Part shown: positions 56,390 through 64,000 of the stretch, in pieces
How positions within the stretch are numbered: position 1 is the stretch's first letter
How the letters are laid out: each line of letters begins with the position of its first letter
NCBI RefSeq assembly: GCF_024266585.1
Contig: NZ_CP100647.1
Coordinates: 3,267,001-3,331,000 of the forward strand
DNA: 64,000 nt
Origin: Xanthomonas sacchari
Lineage (GTDB): Bacteria; Pseudomonadota; Gammaproteobacteria; Xanthomonadales; Xanthomonadaceae
Direction of reading: 5' to 3'
Program-made: the position numbers and the translations under genes
Notes under the pieces: generated by a model
The model's database searches: none
What the model saw: only the letters and a program-made list of their open reading frames with translations
What the model was told of the DNA's origin: nothing

Positions 56390-57076
56390 TCAAGCCGCCG
56401 CAGCGCGCACCAAATCCGCATAGGTCTGCGGCAGTTCGCGCATGTGTTCCATCACCGCGGCCACGCCGAGCTGGCGCAGGGTCGCGGCATGCCCGGCGGG
56501 AATGTGCGCGGCGCCGGTGAAGCCGATCACGGTCATGCCCGCGGCCAGCGCGGCGCTGGCGCCGGTGGCGCTGTCCTCGATCACCAGGCAGCGTTCCGGC
56601 GCCGCGCCCAGCGTCTGCGCCGCCAGCAGGTACACGTCCGGCGCGGGCTTGGGCCGCGCCACCATGTCGGCGCTGAAGATGCGCTCGCCGACACGCTCGC
56701 GCAGGCCGGCGCGCGCCACCGACGCGACCACGCTCTCGCGCACGCTGTTGGAGGCGACCGCCAGCGGCAGCGGCAACGCCAGCAAGGCCTCGCGCACCCC
56801 GTCGATCGGCTGCACCTCGGCGGCGATCAGCGCCTCCGAGCGCGCGCGGATCTCCTGGCACAGGCCCGGCGGCAGGTCCAGCGCATAGTGCCGTTGCACG
56901 CGCTGCACGATCTCCTGCGCGGTGAGGCCGAAGCTGCCGGCAAGGAAGCGCTCCAGTTCGGCCCGCGGCACGTAGGCGCCCAGCGCGTCGAGCATCACTC
57001 GGTCGGCCAGCACCTCGCTGTCGACGAGCACGCCGTCGCAATCGCTGATCAACAGGTCGAAGGGGGTCGCCGTCAT
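56390..57076 (-). CDS. HAD-superfamily sugar-phosphatase/phosphoglucomutase-like hydrolase
   Basis: A 228-residue subclass-I HAD enzyme. Motif 1 is LLISDCDGVLVDSEVLA (nucleophile and acid/base Asp of DxD), with the helical cap domain from about 15 to 85. Motif 2 is VASNSV, motif 3 the Lys in ARPKPAPDVY, motif 4 CLVIEDSATG. It belongs with YniC/YfbT/beta-phosphoglucomutase-like enzymes, acting on sugar phosphates such as 2-deoxyglucose-6-phosphate; the substrate is unknown. It is monocistronic. Confidence 0.9.
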   Translation of the reverse strand: MTATPFDLLISDCDGVLVDSEVLADRVMLDALGAYVPRAELERFLAGSFGLTAQEIVQRVQRHYALDLPPGLCQEIRARSEALIAAEVQPIDGVREALLALPLPLAVASNSVRESVVASVARAGLRERVGERIFSADMVARPKPAPDVYLLAAQTLGAAPERCLVIEDSATGASAALAAGMTVIGFTGAAHIPAGHAATLRQLGVAAVMEHMRELPQTYADLVRAAAA

Positions 57077-57492
57077 CGCGCGCTCCTTGGGAAAACCGTC
57101 ATTATGCCGTCCTGCAGATGTCCCTGGCCTGTGCAGCCGCCTGCAGCAGCGGTGCCACGCGCGATCGCGCACGGGCAGCAGACGCGCGCCACGCCGGCAC
57201 ACGCGGCGCGATGCTGTACCTGCGGCTGCGCGCGCGCAGCTTCCACGTGCCCGCGCTACACACGCGCACGCGGCGCGATGCCTGCACGCCCGCCCGTCCA
57301 CGGCGGCCTGCCCGGAGCTCCCCATTTCCGTTGGTTTCCCGTTAAACCGCCCGCGCCCGTGGAAATGTCGCCCTGAATTCGAGGTAGTCGTCACAAAACC
57401 ACCGCAATCGCCCAGTCATCGGCTGCTAGGATCGGCAACGGCGCCAGGACGCGCGCCGTCATCCAGGACCGCGAACAGGAAAGGAGCCTTGC
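57077..57492. other. Intergenic region before the effector/immunity pair
   Basis: 416 bp, divergent. 57130-57310 is a very GC-rich stretch with alternating CGCGC tracts and no credible ORF; 57360-57480 is less GC-rich and likely holds the promoter of the ankyrin gene. TAGGAT near 57428 could be a -10 but has no good -35. Confidence 0.4.
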
Positions 57493-58260
57493 ATGCGTAC
57501 GCCCGTCCCCGCCCTGATCGCACTCGCGACCTCGCTGTTCTTCTCGGTCAGTTGCGCCGCACAGCCCGGCGCCAAGGAGCATTCCGCCATGTCAGCCACG
57601 CTGCAGGACCATTCGGTCGCCTTCCGCGACCCCGCACTCGCCGACATCGCCGCCGCCATCGCGCGCGGCGACGTCGCCCGCATCGCCGCCCTGGCGCCCA
57701 GCACGGACCTGTCCGCGCACGGCGACCAGCACCTCACCCTGCTCGAATGGGCCATCTGGAACGAACAGCCACGCGCATTGGCGGCGCTGCTCGATGCCGG
57801 CGCCGACCCGTCGCTGCCGGGCATGGACCAGGAAACCGTGGTGCACATGGCGGCCATGGCCAAGGATCCGCAGTACCTGCAACTCCTGCTGCAGCACGGC
57901 GCACCGGTCGACCCGGTGAGCGCGCGCGCGAACTGGACGCCGCTGTTCCGCGCCGTGCAGAGCAAGCGCGACGCGCAGATCGAGATGCTGCTCAAGGCCG
58001 GCGCCGATCCCAAGCGGGTCGACGCCACCGGCAACTCGCTGCTGCACCTGGCCGCGCAGAGCAGCGCCGGCAATCCCTGGGTGCCCAAGCTGCTGCAGGC
58101 CGGGGTCGATCCGAGCCTGCGCAACGCGCAGGGCAAGACCTTCCAGGCGTACTTCTTCAACACGCCCGAGCGCCTGCTCAACGCCAACGCGCAGCAGACC
58201 CGCAACGACGTGCGCGCCTGGCTGAGCGCCCACAACATCCCCCTGGAAGCGACCCGCTGA
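57493..58260 (+). CDS. Ankyrin-repeat lipoprotein, candidate immunity protein (X-Tfi) for the adjacent lipase
   Basis: A 255-residue exported protein. The signal sequence ends SVSC at C21, a weak lipobox, so a periplasm-facing lipoprotein is likely. Residues about 75-245 contain four ankyrin-type repeats (LTLLEWAIWNEQPRALAALLDAGAD split, TVVHMAAMAKDPQYLQLLLQHGAP, NSLLHLAAQSSAGNPWVPKLL). AAGGAG lies 6 nt before the ATG. It ends 34 bp before a lipase with an XVIPCD-like tail. In the Xanthomonadales antibacterial T4SS, each toxic effector is encoded next to a periplasmic, often lipidated immunity protein. The role here is inferred from gene order, export signal and repeat type. Confidence 0.82.
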   Translation: MRTPVPALIALATSLFFSVSCAAQPGAKEHSAMSATLQDHSVAFRDPALADIAAAIARGDVARIAALAPSTDLSAHGDQHLTLLEWAIWNEQPRALAALLDAGADPSLPGMDQETVVHMAAMAKDPQYLQLLLQHGAPVDPVSARANWTPLFRAVQSKRDAQIEMLLKAGADPKRVDATGNSLLHLAAQSSAGNPWVPKLLQAGVDPSLRNAQGKTFQAYFFNTPERLLNANAQQTRNDVRAWLSAHNIPLEATR

Positions 58261-58294
58261 CGCGGTCGGTCGCCACACTCGCACGGAGCCGCGC

Positions 58295-59494
58295 ATGAAC
58301 CAGAGCGATCTTTCCCCGTCCGACCCGTCCACCTCCTTCTCCGAAGCGGCCCGCGGCCAGCAGCCGCAGGCGGTGGACCGGCAACTGCCGCCGCTGCTGC
58401 AGGACCTCTACCACACCGCCGCCGAGCGCCGCGCCGGCGGCGCCGAGACCTTCGCCGCGCTGCCCGATGGCTGGTCGCGCATGGACGACACCGCGCTGCA
58501 GCGCGCCGGCATCGATCCCCGCCTGCAGCACGACGCCAAGAGCGGCTTCGACGCCGCGTTCTACCGCAATCCGCAGGGCAACGTGGTACTGGGGTTCTGC
58601 GGCACCGACGAACTGAAGGACTGGAAACACAACCTCGGCCAGGGCCTGGGCTTCTCCGACGCGCAATACGCCTCGGCGATCCAGCTCGGCAGCCAGGCCA
58701 AGCAGGCCTTCGGCGACAACCTGCTGATCTCCGGGCACTCGCTGGGCGGCGGCCTGGCCGCGGCCTCGTCGATGGTCAACGACGTGCCAGCGGTGACCTT
58801 CAACGCCGCCGGCGTGAACAACAAGACCCTGGAACGCGAAGGCCTGAACGCCGAGGCCGCCAAGGCCTACGCCGCCGACGGCCTGATCCGCGGCTACCAC
58901 GTTAAGAACGAACTGCTGACCTACCTGCAGGAAGACAACCTGCTTACCCGCGGCCTGATGCCCGACGCCGCCGGCCGCCAGATCCAGCTGCCGGAACCGG
59001 ACCCGCTGTCGTTCGGCCAGCGCCTGATCCCCGGCATGATGCTCAAGCACCGCCTGGACCTGCACGGCATCGATTCGGTGATGAAGGCCGAGGACCTGGC
59101 GCAGAATCAGAGTCAGGCCCAGGCGCAACTGGGCACGCTGTCCACCGGCAGCCGCCTGTTCAACGACGCGGTGGTGCAGTTGGACGGGCAACGCGACCGG
59201 CTCGGCCTGCACGACGACGCGGCCTTCCTCAACACCGCCGCCAGCGTCGCCGCGCACGCCGGCCGGGACGGCCTGCAGCGTATCGACCAGGTGCTGCCCA
59301 GCCGCGATGGCGACCGCCTGTTCGCGGTCCAGGGACAGCCGGAGAACCCGGCGCACCTGCGCAGCCAGGTGCAGACCGCAGCCGCGGCCCACGAGCCGTC
59401 GCAGGCCAACGTCGGCCAGTTGCAGCAGCAGAACGTGCAGGCGCCGCCGCAACAGCAGGAAGAGCGGCAGCGCAGCGTCGCGATGCAGCACTAG
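58295..59494 (+). CDS. Lipase-type T4SS effector (X-Tfe) with C-terminal XVIPCD-like domain
   Basis: A 399-residue protein with no signal peptide. Residues about 30-240 form a class-3-lipase-like alpha/beta hydrolase: GFCGTDELKDWKHNL and the nucleophile elbow SGHSLGGG with S149; a later His (about 209, RGYHVKNELL) could complete the triad. From about 275 the sequence shows the XVIPCD pattern: LGLHDDAAFLNTAASVAAHA, LQRIDQVLPSRDGDRLFAVQ, ENPAHLRSQV, and a Gln-rich tail (NVGQLQQQNVQ, PPQQQEERQ). That domain binds the VirD4 coupling protein of the Xanthomonadales killing T4SS. Predicted activity: phospholipase on target-cell membranes. The upstream ankyrin gene is the likely antidote. Confidence 0.85.
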   Translation: MNQSDLSPSDPSTSFSEAARGQQPQAVDRQLPPLLQDLYHTAAERRAGGAETFAALPDGWSRMDDTALQRAGIDPRLQHDAKSGFDAAFYRNPQGNVVLGFCGTDELKDWKHNLGQGLGFSDAQYASAIQLGSQAKQAFGDNLLISGHSLGGGLAAASSMVNDVPAVTFNAAGVNNKTLEREGLNAEAAKAYAADGLIRGYHVKNELLTYLQEDNLLTRGLMPDAAGRQIQLPEPDPLSFGQRLIPGMMLKHRLDLHGIDSVMKAEDLAQNQSQAQAQLGTLSTGSRLFNDAVVQLDGQRDRLGLHDDAAFLNTAASVAAHAGRDGLQRIDQVLPSRDGDRLFAVQGQPENPAHLRSQVQTAAAAHEPSQANVGQLQQQNVQAPPQQQEERQRSVAMQH

Positions 59495-59603
59495 CAATCG
59501 CCCCGCAGCGGCGCTGCGGCGCCCTTGCAAGCAGCACCGCGACGGAGGTCTCCGGAACGCCTTCGTCGCGGCTGCTCCGGCCGCTACAGCGGGGTGAGGC
59601 GCC

Positions 59604-60848
59604 TCACCCCGCCCCGGCCATCGCCCGCAACACGATCCCGACCAGATAGGCCAGATAGGTACCGGTGGCGTAGCCCATGGTGCCCAGCAACACCCCGACC
59701 GGGGCCAGCGCAGGATGGAACGCGGCGGCCACCACCGGCGCCGAGGCCGGGCCGCCGACGTTGCTCTGCGAGCCGATCGCGAAGTAGAAGAACGGCACCC
59801 GCAGCAGCTTGCCCAACGCCAGCAGCAACAGGATGTGCACGACCAGCCAGATCAGGCCGAGCGCGAAGATCCAGGGCCGGTCGAACAGCGCCAGCAGATC
59901 CATCTGCATGCCGATGCAGGCGATCAGGAAGTACAGCAACAGCGTGCCGATGCGCGAGGCGCCGGCGCCCTCAAGGGTGCGCGCGCGGGTGAAGCTGAGC
60001 AGCAGGCCGAAGGTGGTCGCCAGCACCACCACCCAGACGAACGGCGAGCCCAGGCTGAACTGCTTGGCCCAGCTGACGTTGGCGTCGAACCAGGCGGCCG
60101 TCGGCGTGGCGATCGCATGGGCCAGGCCGACCGCGCCGAAGGCGACGCCGACGATCAGCATCAGGTCGGTAAGGCTGGCCACGCGTTCGTGCTGGGCCTG
60201 GAAGCGCGCGATGCGCTGCTTGAGGTCGTCGATGCCGCGGGTGTCGGCCCCGCTGCGCGCGTCGATGGCCGGCGCCCGCTGCGCCAGGAAGATCAGCAGC
60301 GCCATCCACACGTAGCCGACGCCGACGTCGACCACCGCGAACTGGCCGAAGGTGGTGGCATCGACCTGGAACACCTCGCGCATCGCCAGCATGTTGGCGC
60401 CGCCGCCGATCCAGCTGCCGGCCAGCGCGACCATGCCGGCCCAGGTGTCGCCGGCCACGGTGACCGGGTGCAGCCACTTCATGATCTGGAACGCCGCCAC
60501 CGCGCCGAGCATGATGCTGAAGGACGCGCCCAGGTACATCGCCACCAGCTTGGGTCCCAGCCGCAATATGCCCTTGAGATCGACGGTCAGGGTGAGCAGC
60601 ACCAGCGCCGCCGGCAGCAGCACGTCGCGCGCAACCGGGTTGTAGAGCGAATTGTGTTGTCCGTCGATCAGGCCGACGGTGTTGTAGATGCCGGGAATCA
60701 GGTAACACAGCAGCAGCGCCGGCACGATGCCGTAGAAACGCTTCCAGAATCCCGACGGCCGCGCCGCGCTCCAGAACACCGCCCCCAGGGTGGCAGCGAT
60801 CAGACCGAAGATGACGATGTCGTTGGTGATCAGGGGCGTCGAGGGCAT
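59604..60848 (-). CDS. DUF819 family polytopic membrane protein
   Basis: A 414-residue protein with about 10-12 membrane helices of the DUF819 (YjcL-like) family. Recognisable segments: [20 protein letters not shown] at the N-terminus, [38 protein letters not shown], a central cytoplasmic loop ([16 protein letters not shown]), and the C-terminal [21 protein letters not shown] followed by [13 protein letters not shown]. The internal GGGAN / NVGGPA pairing hints at a duplicated transporter fold. The substrate is unknown. There is no visible Shine-Dalgarno, and a heptamer repeat array begins 13 bp upstream of the ATG. Confidence 0.85.
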   Translation of the reverse strand: MPSTPLITNDIVIFGLIAATLGAVFWSAARPSGFWKRFYGIVPALLLCYLIPGIYNTVGLIDGQHNSLYNPVARDVLLPAALVLLTLTVDLKGILRLGPKLVAMYLGASFSIMLGAVAAFQIMKWLHPVTVAGDTWAGMVALAGSWIGGGANMLAMREVFQVDATTFGQFAVVDVGVGYVWMALLIFLAQRAPAIDARSGADTRGIDDLKQRIARFQAQHERVASLTDLMLIVGVAFGAVGLAHAIATPTAAWFDANVSWAKQFSLGSPFVWVVVLATTFGLLLSFTRARTLEGAGASRIGTLLLYFLIACIGMQMDLLALFDRPWIFALGLIWLVVHILLLLALGKLLRVPFFYFAIGSQSNVGGPASAPVVAAAFHPALAPVGVLLGTMGYATGTYLAYLVGIVLRAMAGAG

Positions 60849-60861
60849 TAGGCAGTGGGCT

Positions 60862-60998
60862 GGGATTCGGGATTCGGGATTCGGGATTCGGGATTCGGGA
60901 TTCGGGATTCGGGATTGGGGATTGGGGATTGGGGATTGGGGATTGGGGATTGGCGGTTGGCGGTTGGCGGTTGGCGGTTGGCGGTTGGCGGTTGGCGG
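60862..60998. repeat. Heptamer array GGGATTC / GGGATTG / GGCGGTT
   Basis: Seven-base units in three blocks: GGGATTC (about seven copies), GGGATTG (about five) and GGCGGTT (about six). It occupies the 5' flank of the DUF819 gene from 13 bp upstream of its start. Slippage would change the distance between any promoter and the gene. Confidence 0.9.
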
Positions 60999-61070
60999 TG
61001 AGACAAGGATCAAAAAAGCAGCCAATGCGCGCGCGTTCGCAAGGCGGACGCGCCGCAAGCCCCCTGCTTT

Positions 61071-61136
61071 TTGTGGGAGGGGCTTCAGCCCCGACGCCTT
61101 ACCGCTAAAGCGTCGGAGCTGAAGCCCCTCCCACAA
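61071..61136. repeat. TTGTGGGAGGGGCTTCAGCC palindromic repeat
   Basis: Inverted arms of about 25 nt (one difference) around a ~16-nt centre; a diverged relative of the GTAGGAGCGGCTTCAGCC element. It lies between two minus-strand genes. It is followed (61170-61230) by reverse-complement heptamers; the rest of 60999-61282 shows no gene. Confidence 0.8.
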
Positions 61137-61282
61137 CGGCTATCGGATTGCTGCGATCGCGGGAAAGCTCCCCAATCCCCAATCCCCAATCCCCAATCCC
61201 GAATGCCCAATCCCGAATGCCCAATCCCGGGACCTGGGCCATGCCCCAGAAAGGAGCCCGGGAAACCCGGGCCCCAGGTTCC

Positions 61283-63352
61283 TCACTGGCCGATATGCTG
61301 CTTCAGCCAGCCATTGACCGTGTCGTGCCACATGAGGCTGTTCTGCGGCTTGAGCACCCAGTGGTTCTCGTCCGGGAAGTACAGGAACTTGGACTCGATG
61401 CCCTTGCTCTGCAGCGCGCCGAACGCGGCCAGGCCCTGCTCCATCGGAATGCGGAAATCCTGCTGGCCATGGATCACCAGCATCGGCACCTTCCACTTGT
61501 CCACGTGCAGGATCGGGTTGAACTTCTCGTAGCCGGCCGGGTTCTGCCACGGCGTGCCGCCGTTCTCCCACTCGCTGAACCACAGCTCCTCGGTGGCGTA
61601 GCCCATCATGCGGTTGTCGAACACGCCGTCGTGGTCGACCAGGCACTTCCACGGCTGGTTCCAGTTGCCGGCCATCCAATAGACCATGTAGCCGCCGTAG
61701 CTGGCGCCCAGCGCGCAGGCCTTGTCGCCGTTGAGGAAGCCGTACTGCTTCTGCGCCGCGTCCCAGCCCTTCTGCAGGTCTTCCAGCGGGCGGTCGCCCC
61801 AGTGCTGGCTGATCGCGTCGGTGAAGGCCTGGCCGTAGCCGGTGGAGCCGTGGAAGTCGATCATTACCACCGCATAGCCCTGTCCCGCGTAGGTCTGCGG
61901 GTTCCAGCGGTAGCTCCAGCCGTTGCCGAAGCTGCCCTGCGGGCCGCCGTGGATCAGGAACGCGACCGGATAGGTCTTGCCTTCCTGGTAGTTGTAGGGC
62001 TTGACCACGTAGCCGTGCACCGTGTCGTTGTTCCAGCCCTTGAACGAGAACTGCTCGTAGTCGCCGAACTTCACATCGGGCAGCATCTCGCCGGCGCTGG
62101 GGGTGATGGCGCGCGGCTGCTGGCCGTCGGCATCGGCCACGACGATCTGGTCGCCGCTCTTGAGGCTGTTGCGGGTGAAGGCCAGGGTGTTGCCGGCCAG
62201 CACCGGCGCGCCGACGCTGCCATCGGCGGCCACGGTGCGGACCTTGCCGGTGGCCACGTCGACCGCGAACAGCGGATGCTGGCCCATGTCGTCGGCGGTG
62301 GTGTACACAGTGGCGCCGTCGGCCGACAGCACGATGTCGCCAGCCGAGCGATCCCACTGCGGGGCGATCTCGCGGGTCTTGCCGCTGGCCACGTCCATCG
62401 CCATCAGGCCGAAGCGGTCGGCCTCGAAGCCGGGGCGCTTCATCGCGCGGTAGAACAGGGTCTTGCCGTCGGCGGAGAACACCGGGCCGGCGTCCCAGGC
62501 CGGATTGGACGCGGTCAGGTTGACCGGCGCGGCCTTGCCGGCGGCGTCCAGGCGGTACAGGTCGAAGTTGGTCGACCACGGTTCCTTGCGGCCGGCCACG
62601 CGCACACTGGCAACCAGGGATTGCCCGTCCGGCGCCCAGATGTAGTCCTCGTTGCCGCCGAACGGCTTGGAGGGAATGTCGCCGGCCAGGGTCACGCTGA
62701 GCGCCGAGGCGCCGACGACCGGCTTGGCCTTGGCGCCGGTCGGCAGCGGCGCAACGAACAGGCTGTTGCGGCGGCCGTCGTTCCAGGCGTCCCAATGCCG
62801 AACGAACAGGTGATCGAAGACCTCGCCGCTGCTCTTGGCGTGCTTTTTCTCCTCCACGCGCTTGCGCGTGCAGTCCAGGTCCGAACCGCACTCCTGGAAC
62901 ACGCTGGCACTGAAGGCCACGCGGTCGCCCTGCGGCGCGATGCGGTAGGTGTCCACGTCCAGCGCGAAATCGGTGAGCTGGCGCGGCGCGCCGCCGGCCA
63001 GCGGCAGCGCGTACAGCTGCTGGCGGCCGGACTTGGCGCTCAGGAAATACACGGTCTTGCCGTCGGCCGACAGCTCCGGCGAATTGACGTTCCAGCCGTC
63101 CGGGGTCAGCCGCTTCGGCGGCGCCGCATCGCGGGTGCGCAGGTCGCGCAGCCACAGGCTGGTGCTGGATTTCTCCAGCGCCTTGTCCATCTGCCGCTTG
63201 GCGAAGACCACCGTGCCGCCATCGGGCGTCAGCAGCGGCGAGGACACCCGGTCCAGCGCGACCATGTCGCGGACATCGAAACCGCGGGTGGCGGCCAGCG
63301 CGGGTAGCGCGGTCAGCAGGGCCAGGGGCAGCAAGGCGTAGCGCAGGGTCAT
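61283..63352 (-). CDS. S9 family prolyl-oligopeptidase-type peptidase, DPP5-like
   Basis: A 689-residue exported peptidase: signal peptide 1-21 (LLPLALLTALPALA-A), an N-terminal beta-propeller (repeated SADGKTVYF, SADGKTLFY, SADGATVYT blades), and a C-terminal alpha/beta hydrolase. Catalytic triad: Ser in LGASYGGYM, Asp in IHGQQDFRIP, His in PDENHWVLKPQNS. The last segment is very like DPP5/acylaminoacyl-peptidase enzymes, which remove dipeptides with hydrophobic P1 residues in the periplasm. ATG 63352; no operon partner is visible. Confidence 0.92.
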   Translation of the reverse strand: MTLRYALLPLALLTALPALAATRGFDVRDMVALDRVSSPLLTPDGGTVVFAKRQMDKALEKSSTSLWLRDLRTRDAAPPKRLTPDGWNVNSPELSADGKTVYFLSAKSGRQQLYALPLAGGAPRQLTDFALDVDTYRIAPQGDRVAFSASVFQECGSDLDCTRKRVEEKKHAKSSGEVFDHLFVRHWDAWNDGRRNSLFVAPLPTGAKAKPVVGASALSVTLAGDIPSKPFGGNEDYIWAPDGQSLVASVRVAGRKEPWSTNFDLYRLDAAGKAAPVNLTASNPAWDAGPVFSADGKTLFYRAMKRPGFEADRFGLMAMDVASGKTREIAPQWDRSAGDIVLSADGATVYTTADDMGQHPLFAVDVATGKVRTVAADGSVGAPVLAGNTLAFTRNSLKSGDQIVVADADGQQPRAITPSAGEMLPDVKFGDYEQFSFKGWNNDTVHGYVVKPYNYQEGKTYPVAFLIHGGPQGSFGNGWSYRWNPQTYAGQGYAVVMIDFHGSTGYGQAFTDAISQHWGDRPLEDLQKGWDAAQKQYGFLNGDKACALGASYGGYMVYWMAGNWNQPWKCLVDHDGVFDNRMMGYATEELWFSEWENGGTPWQNPAGYEKFNPILHVDKWKVPMLVIHGQQDFRIPMEQGLAAFGALQSKGIESKFLYFPDENHWVLKPQNSLMWHDTVNGWLKQHIGQ

Positions 63353-63822
63353 CGGGTATCTCCGGAACACGGCAAAACGTCGATGGTAGGGGCCGCGGTG
63401 GGCGTGGTGCAAAGGACTGAAGTCATGGAGGGGCCGGGAATGGGGAATCGGGATTGGGGATTGGTCAGAGCGAGGCGCTGGCTCGGCTGGGGCTACGGAG
63501 ATCCGCACCGGCCAGGTGGTGGAGAGCGGGCGGGCCGCGGCCCTGCGCGCGGCTGGATGAGAGGGGGATCGGCAGTGATAGCGCGATGCGCCGGCTTGGC
63601 CAAGCGCAGGAAGCCGGTGCCGGAGCTGGCATTGGTGGTGAGAGCGACATCGGCAAGCGCACGCGGCTGGGCGCGATTCGCTCTTGGACCAAGCGATGCA
63701 CGCGGTGCGGATCAGCCGGCGAGAAACGGATGCGGCACGCGGCGCGCTGGCGCGGCCGCGAACACGAAGCCCGGCGCGGGGCCGGGCTTCGGATGTTGCG
63801 TTGCGGCAGGCCGTTGCGCCGA
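63353..63822. other. Intergenic region between the S9 peptidase and the edge gene
   Basis: Holds a short GGGAATC/GGGATTG run (63431-63460) and the hairpin at 63765-63791. The remaining ~300 bp show no ORF with a believable start or family similarity. Confidence 0.5.
63765..63791 (-). terminator. Terminator-like hairpin after the edge gene
   Basis: An 11-bp perfect inverted repeat CGAAGCCCGGC / GCCGGGCTTCG with a 5-nt loop, 32 bp past the stop of the minus-strand edge gene. It has no T-tract but is placed as a terminator. Confidence 0.55.
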
Positions 63823-64000
63823 TTACGCGCGCGGTGCGGCCGCGGCGTCGCCCTTGCGGCCGGTGCGGTACAGCAGCCAGCCGACGAAGGCCAGCAGGGC
63901 CAGGCCGTACCACTGGTTGAGGTGGAACGCCTCCGGCAATGCCAGCACGTCGGCGCGGCCGGACGCCACGATCGGCACCGCGATGGCGATGCCCATCAGC
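63823..64000 (-). CDS. C-terminal fragment of a membrane transporter (possibly OPT family)
   Basis: Only the last ~58 codons are in the window; the start lies beyond 64000. The translation has a hydrophobic stretch (MGIAIAVPIVASG), a loop (RADVLALPEAFHLNQWYG), a last membrane helix (LALLAFVGWLLYRT) and a basic/Ala-rich tail ending in PRA and TAA. The MGIAIAVPIV..RADVLALP pattern is reminiscent of the C-terminus of oligopeptide transporters of the OPT family, but this is a low-confidence guess from a fragment. Confidence 0.6.
   Translation of the reverse strand, partial: LMGIAIAVPIVASGRADVLALPEAFHLNQWYGLALLAFVGWLLYRTGRKGDAAAAPRA

Noticed and set aside
61148-63307. A 719-codon open frame antisense to the S9 peptidase
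   Set aside because: Composition is typical of antisense shadows in high-GC DNA, and the sense strand has a complete catalytic triad and signal peptide.

Overview
The window is about 64 kb of GC-rich, gene-dense chromosome with no rRNA, canonical tRNA, transposase, prophage or CRISPR array. Gene content points to Xanthomonadaceae, most likely Xanthomonas or a close relative. Supporting signs are a T4SS effector with an XVIPCD-like tail, an rtc/Ro RNA-repair locus, a chemotaxis cluster with tandem receptors, a GH127/MFS/AraC sugar locus, and intergenic repeats (GTAGGAGCGGC palindromes, GGGATTC/G heptamers and the [11 protein letters not shown]-type repeat) of the kind common in that family. 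The family call is an inference from content.

Layout. 1-3.1 kb: nucleotidyltransferase/XdhC pair for molybdenum hydroxylase maturation, then a YcaQ/AlkX-type DNA glycosylase. 3.6-6 kb: secreted kexin-like S8 protease followed after 1 bp by a small secreted protein that looks like its dedicated chaperone. 6-12.5 kb: RNA-repair island, read on the minus strand as rsr (Ro/TROVE), four Y-RNA-like structures, rtcB and rtcA; rtcR is divergent and a sigma-54 promoter lies in front of rsr. 12.7-16.3 kb: zur, gltX, a carbon-nitrogen hydrolase and a GNAT enzyme, then a 92-bp minisatellite. 16.8-23.6 kb: creBCD with one unknown partner, and a QseBC-like two-component pair with a YgiW-type OB-fold protein. 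23.9-31.4 kb: a TPR-like/GGDEF diguanylate cyclase, rlmJ, a GNAT protein and mfd, which carries an in-frame repeat insertion. 31.8-42.5 kb: chemosensory operon STAS-cheA-mcp-mcp-cheW-(REC-EAL)-cheR-cheB, probably driven by sigma-28. 42.7-47.1 kb: AraC regulator divergent from an MFS sugar transporter and a GH127 beta-L-arabinofuranosidase. 47.4-52.8 kb: SHOCT protein, gpmA, nfi, two pirins and two small secreted proteins. 52.9-56 kb: a four-unit repeat array, then cstA-ybdD. 56.4-59.5 kb: a HAD phosphatase, then an ankyrin-repeat immunity candidate and a lipase effector with an XVIPCD-like C-terminus. 59.6-64 kb: a DUF819-type membrane protein, a DPP5-like S9 peptidase and the C-terminal end of a membrane transporter.

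The most notable systems are (a) the Ro/RtcBA island. Three of its RNAs present a circularly permuted tRNA mimic (T-arm, acceptor stem closed by a loop, then D-arm) on a Ro-binding-type double helix. A fourth keeps the T-arm but replaces the rest with a 12-bp hairpin. (b) the T4SS lipase effector with its ankyrin immunity partner. (c) the repeat captured in frame inside Mfd. (d) the protease/chaperone pair.
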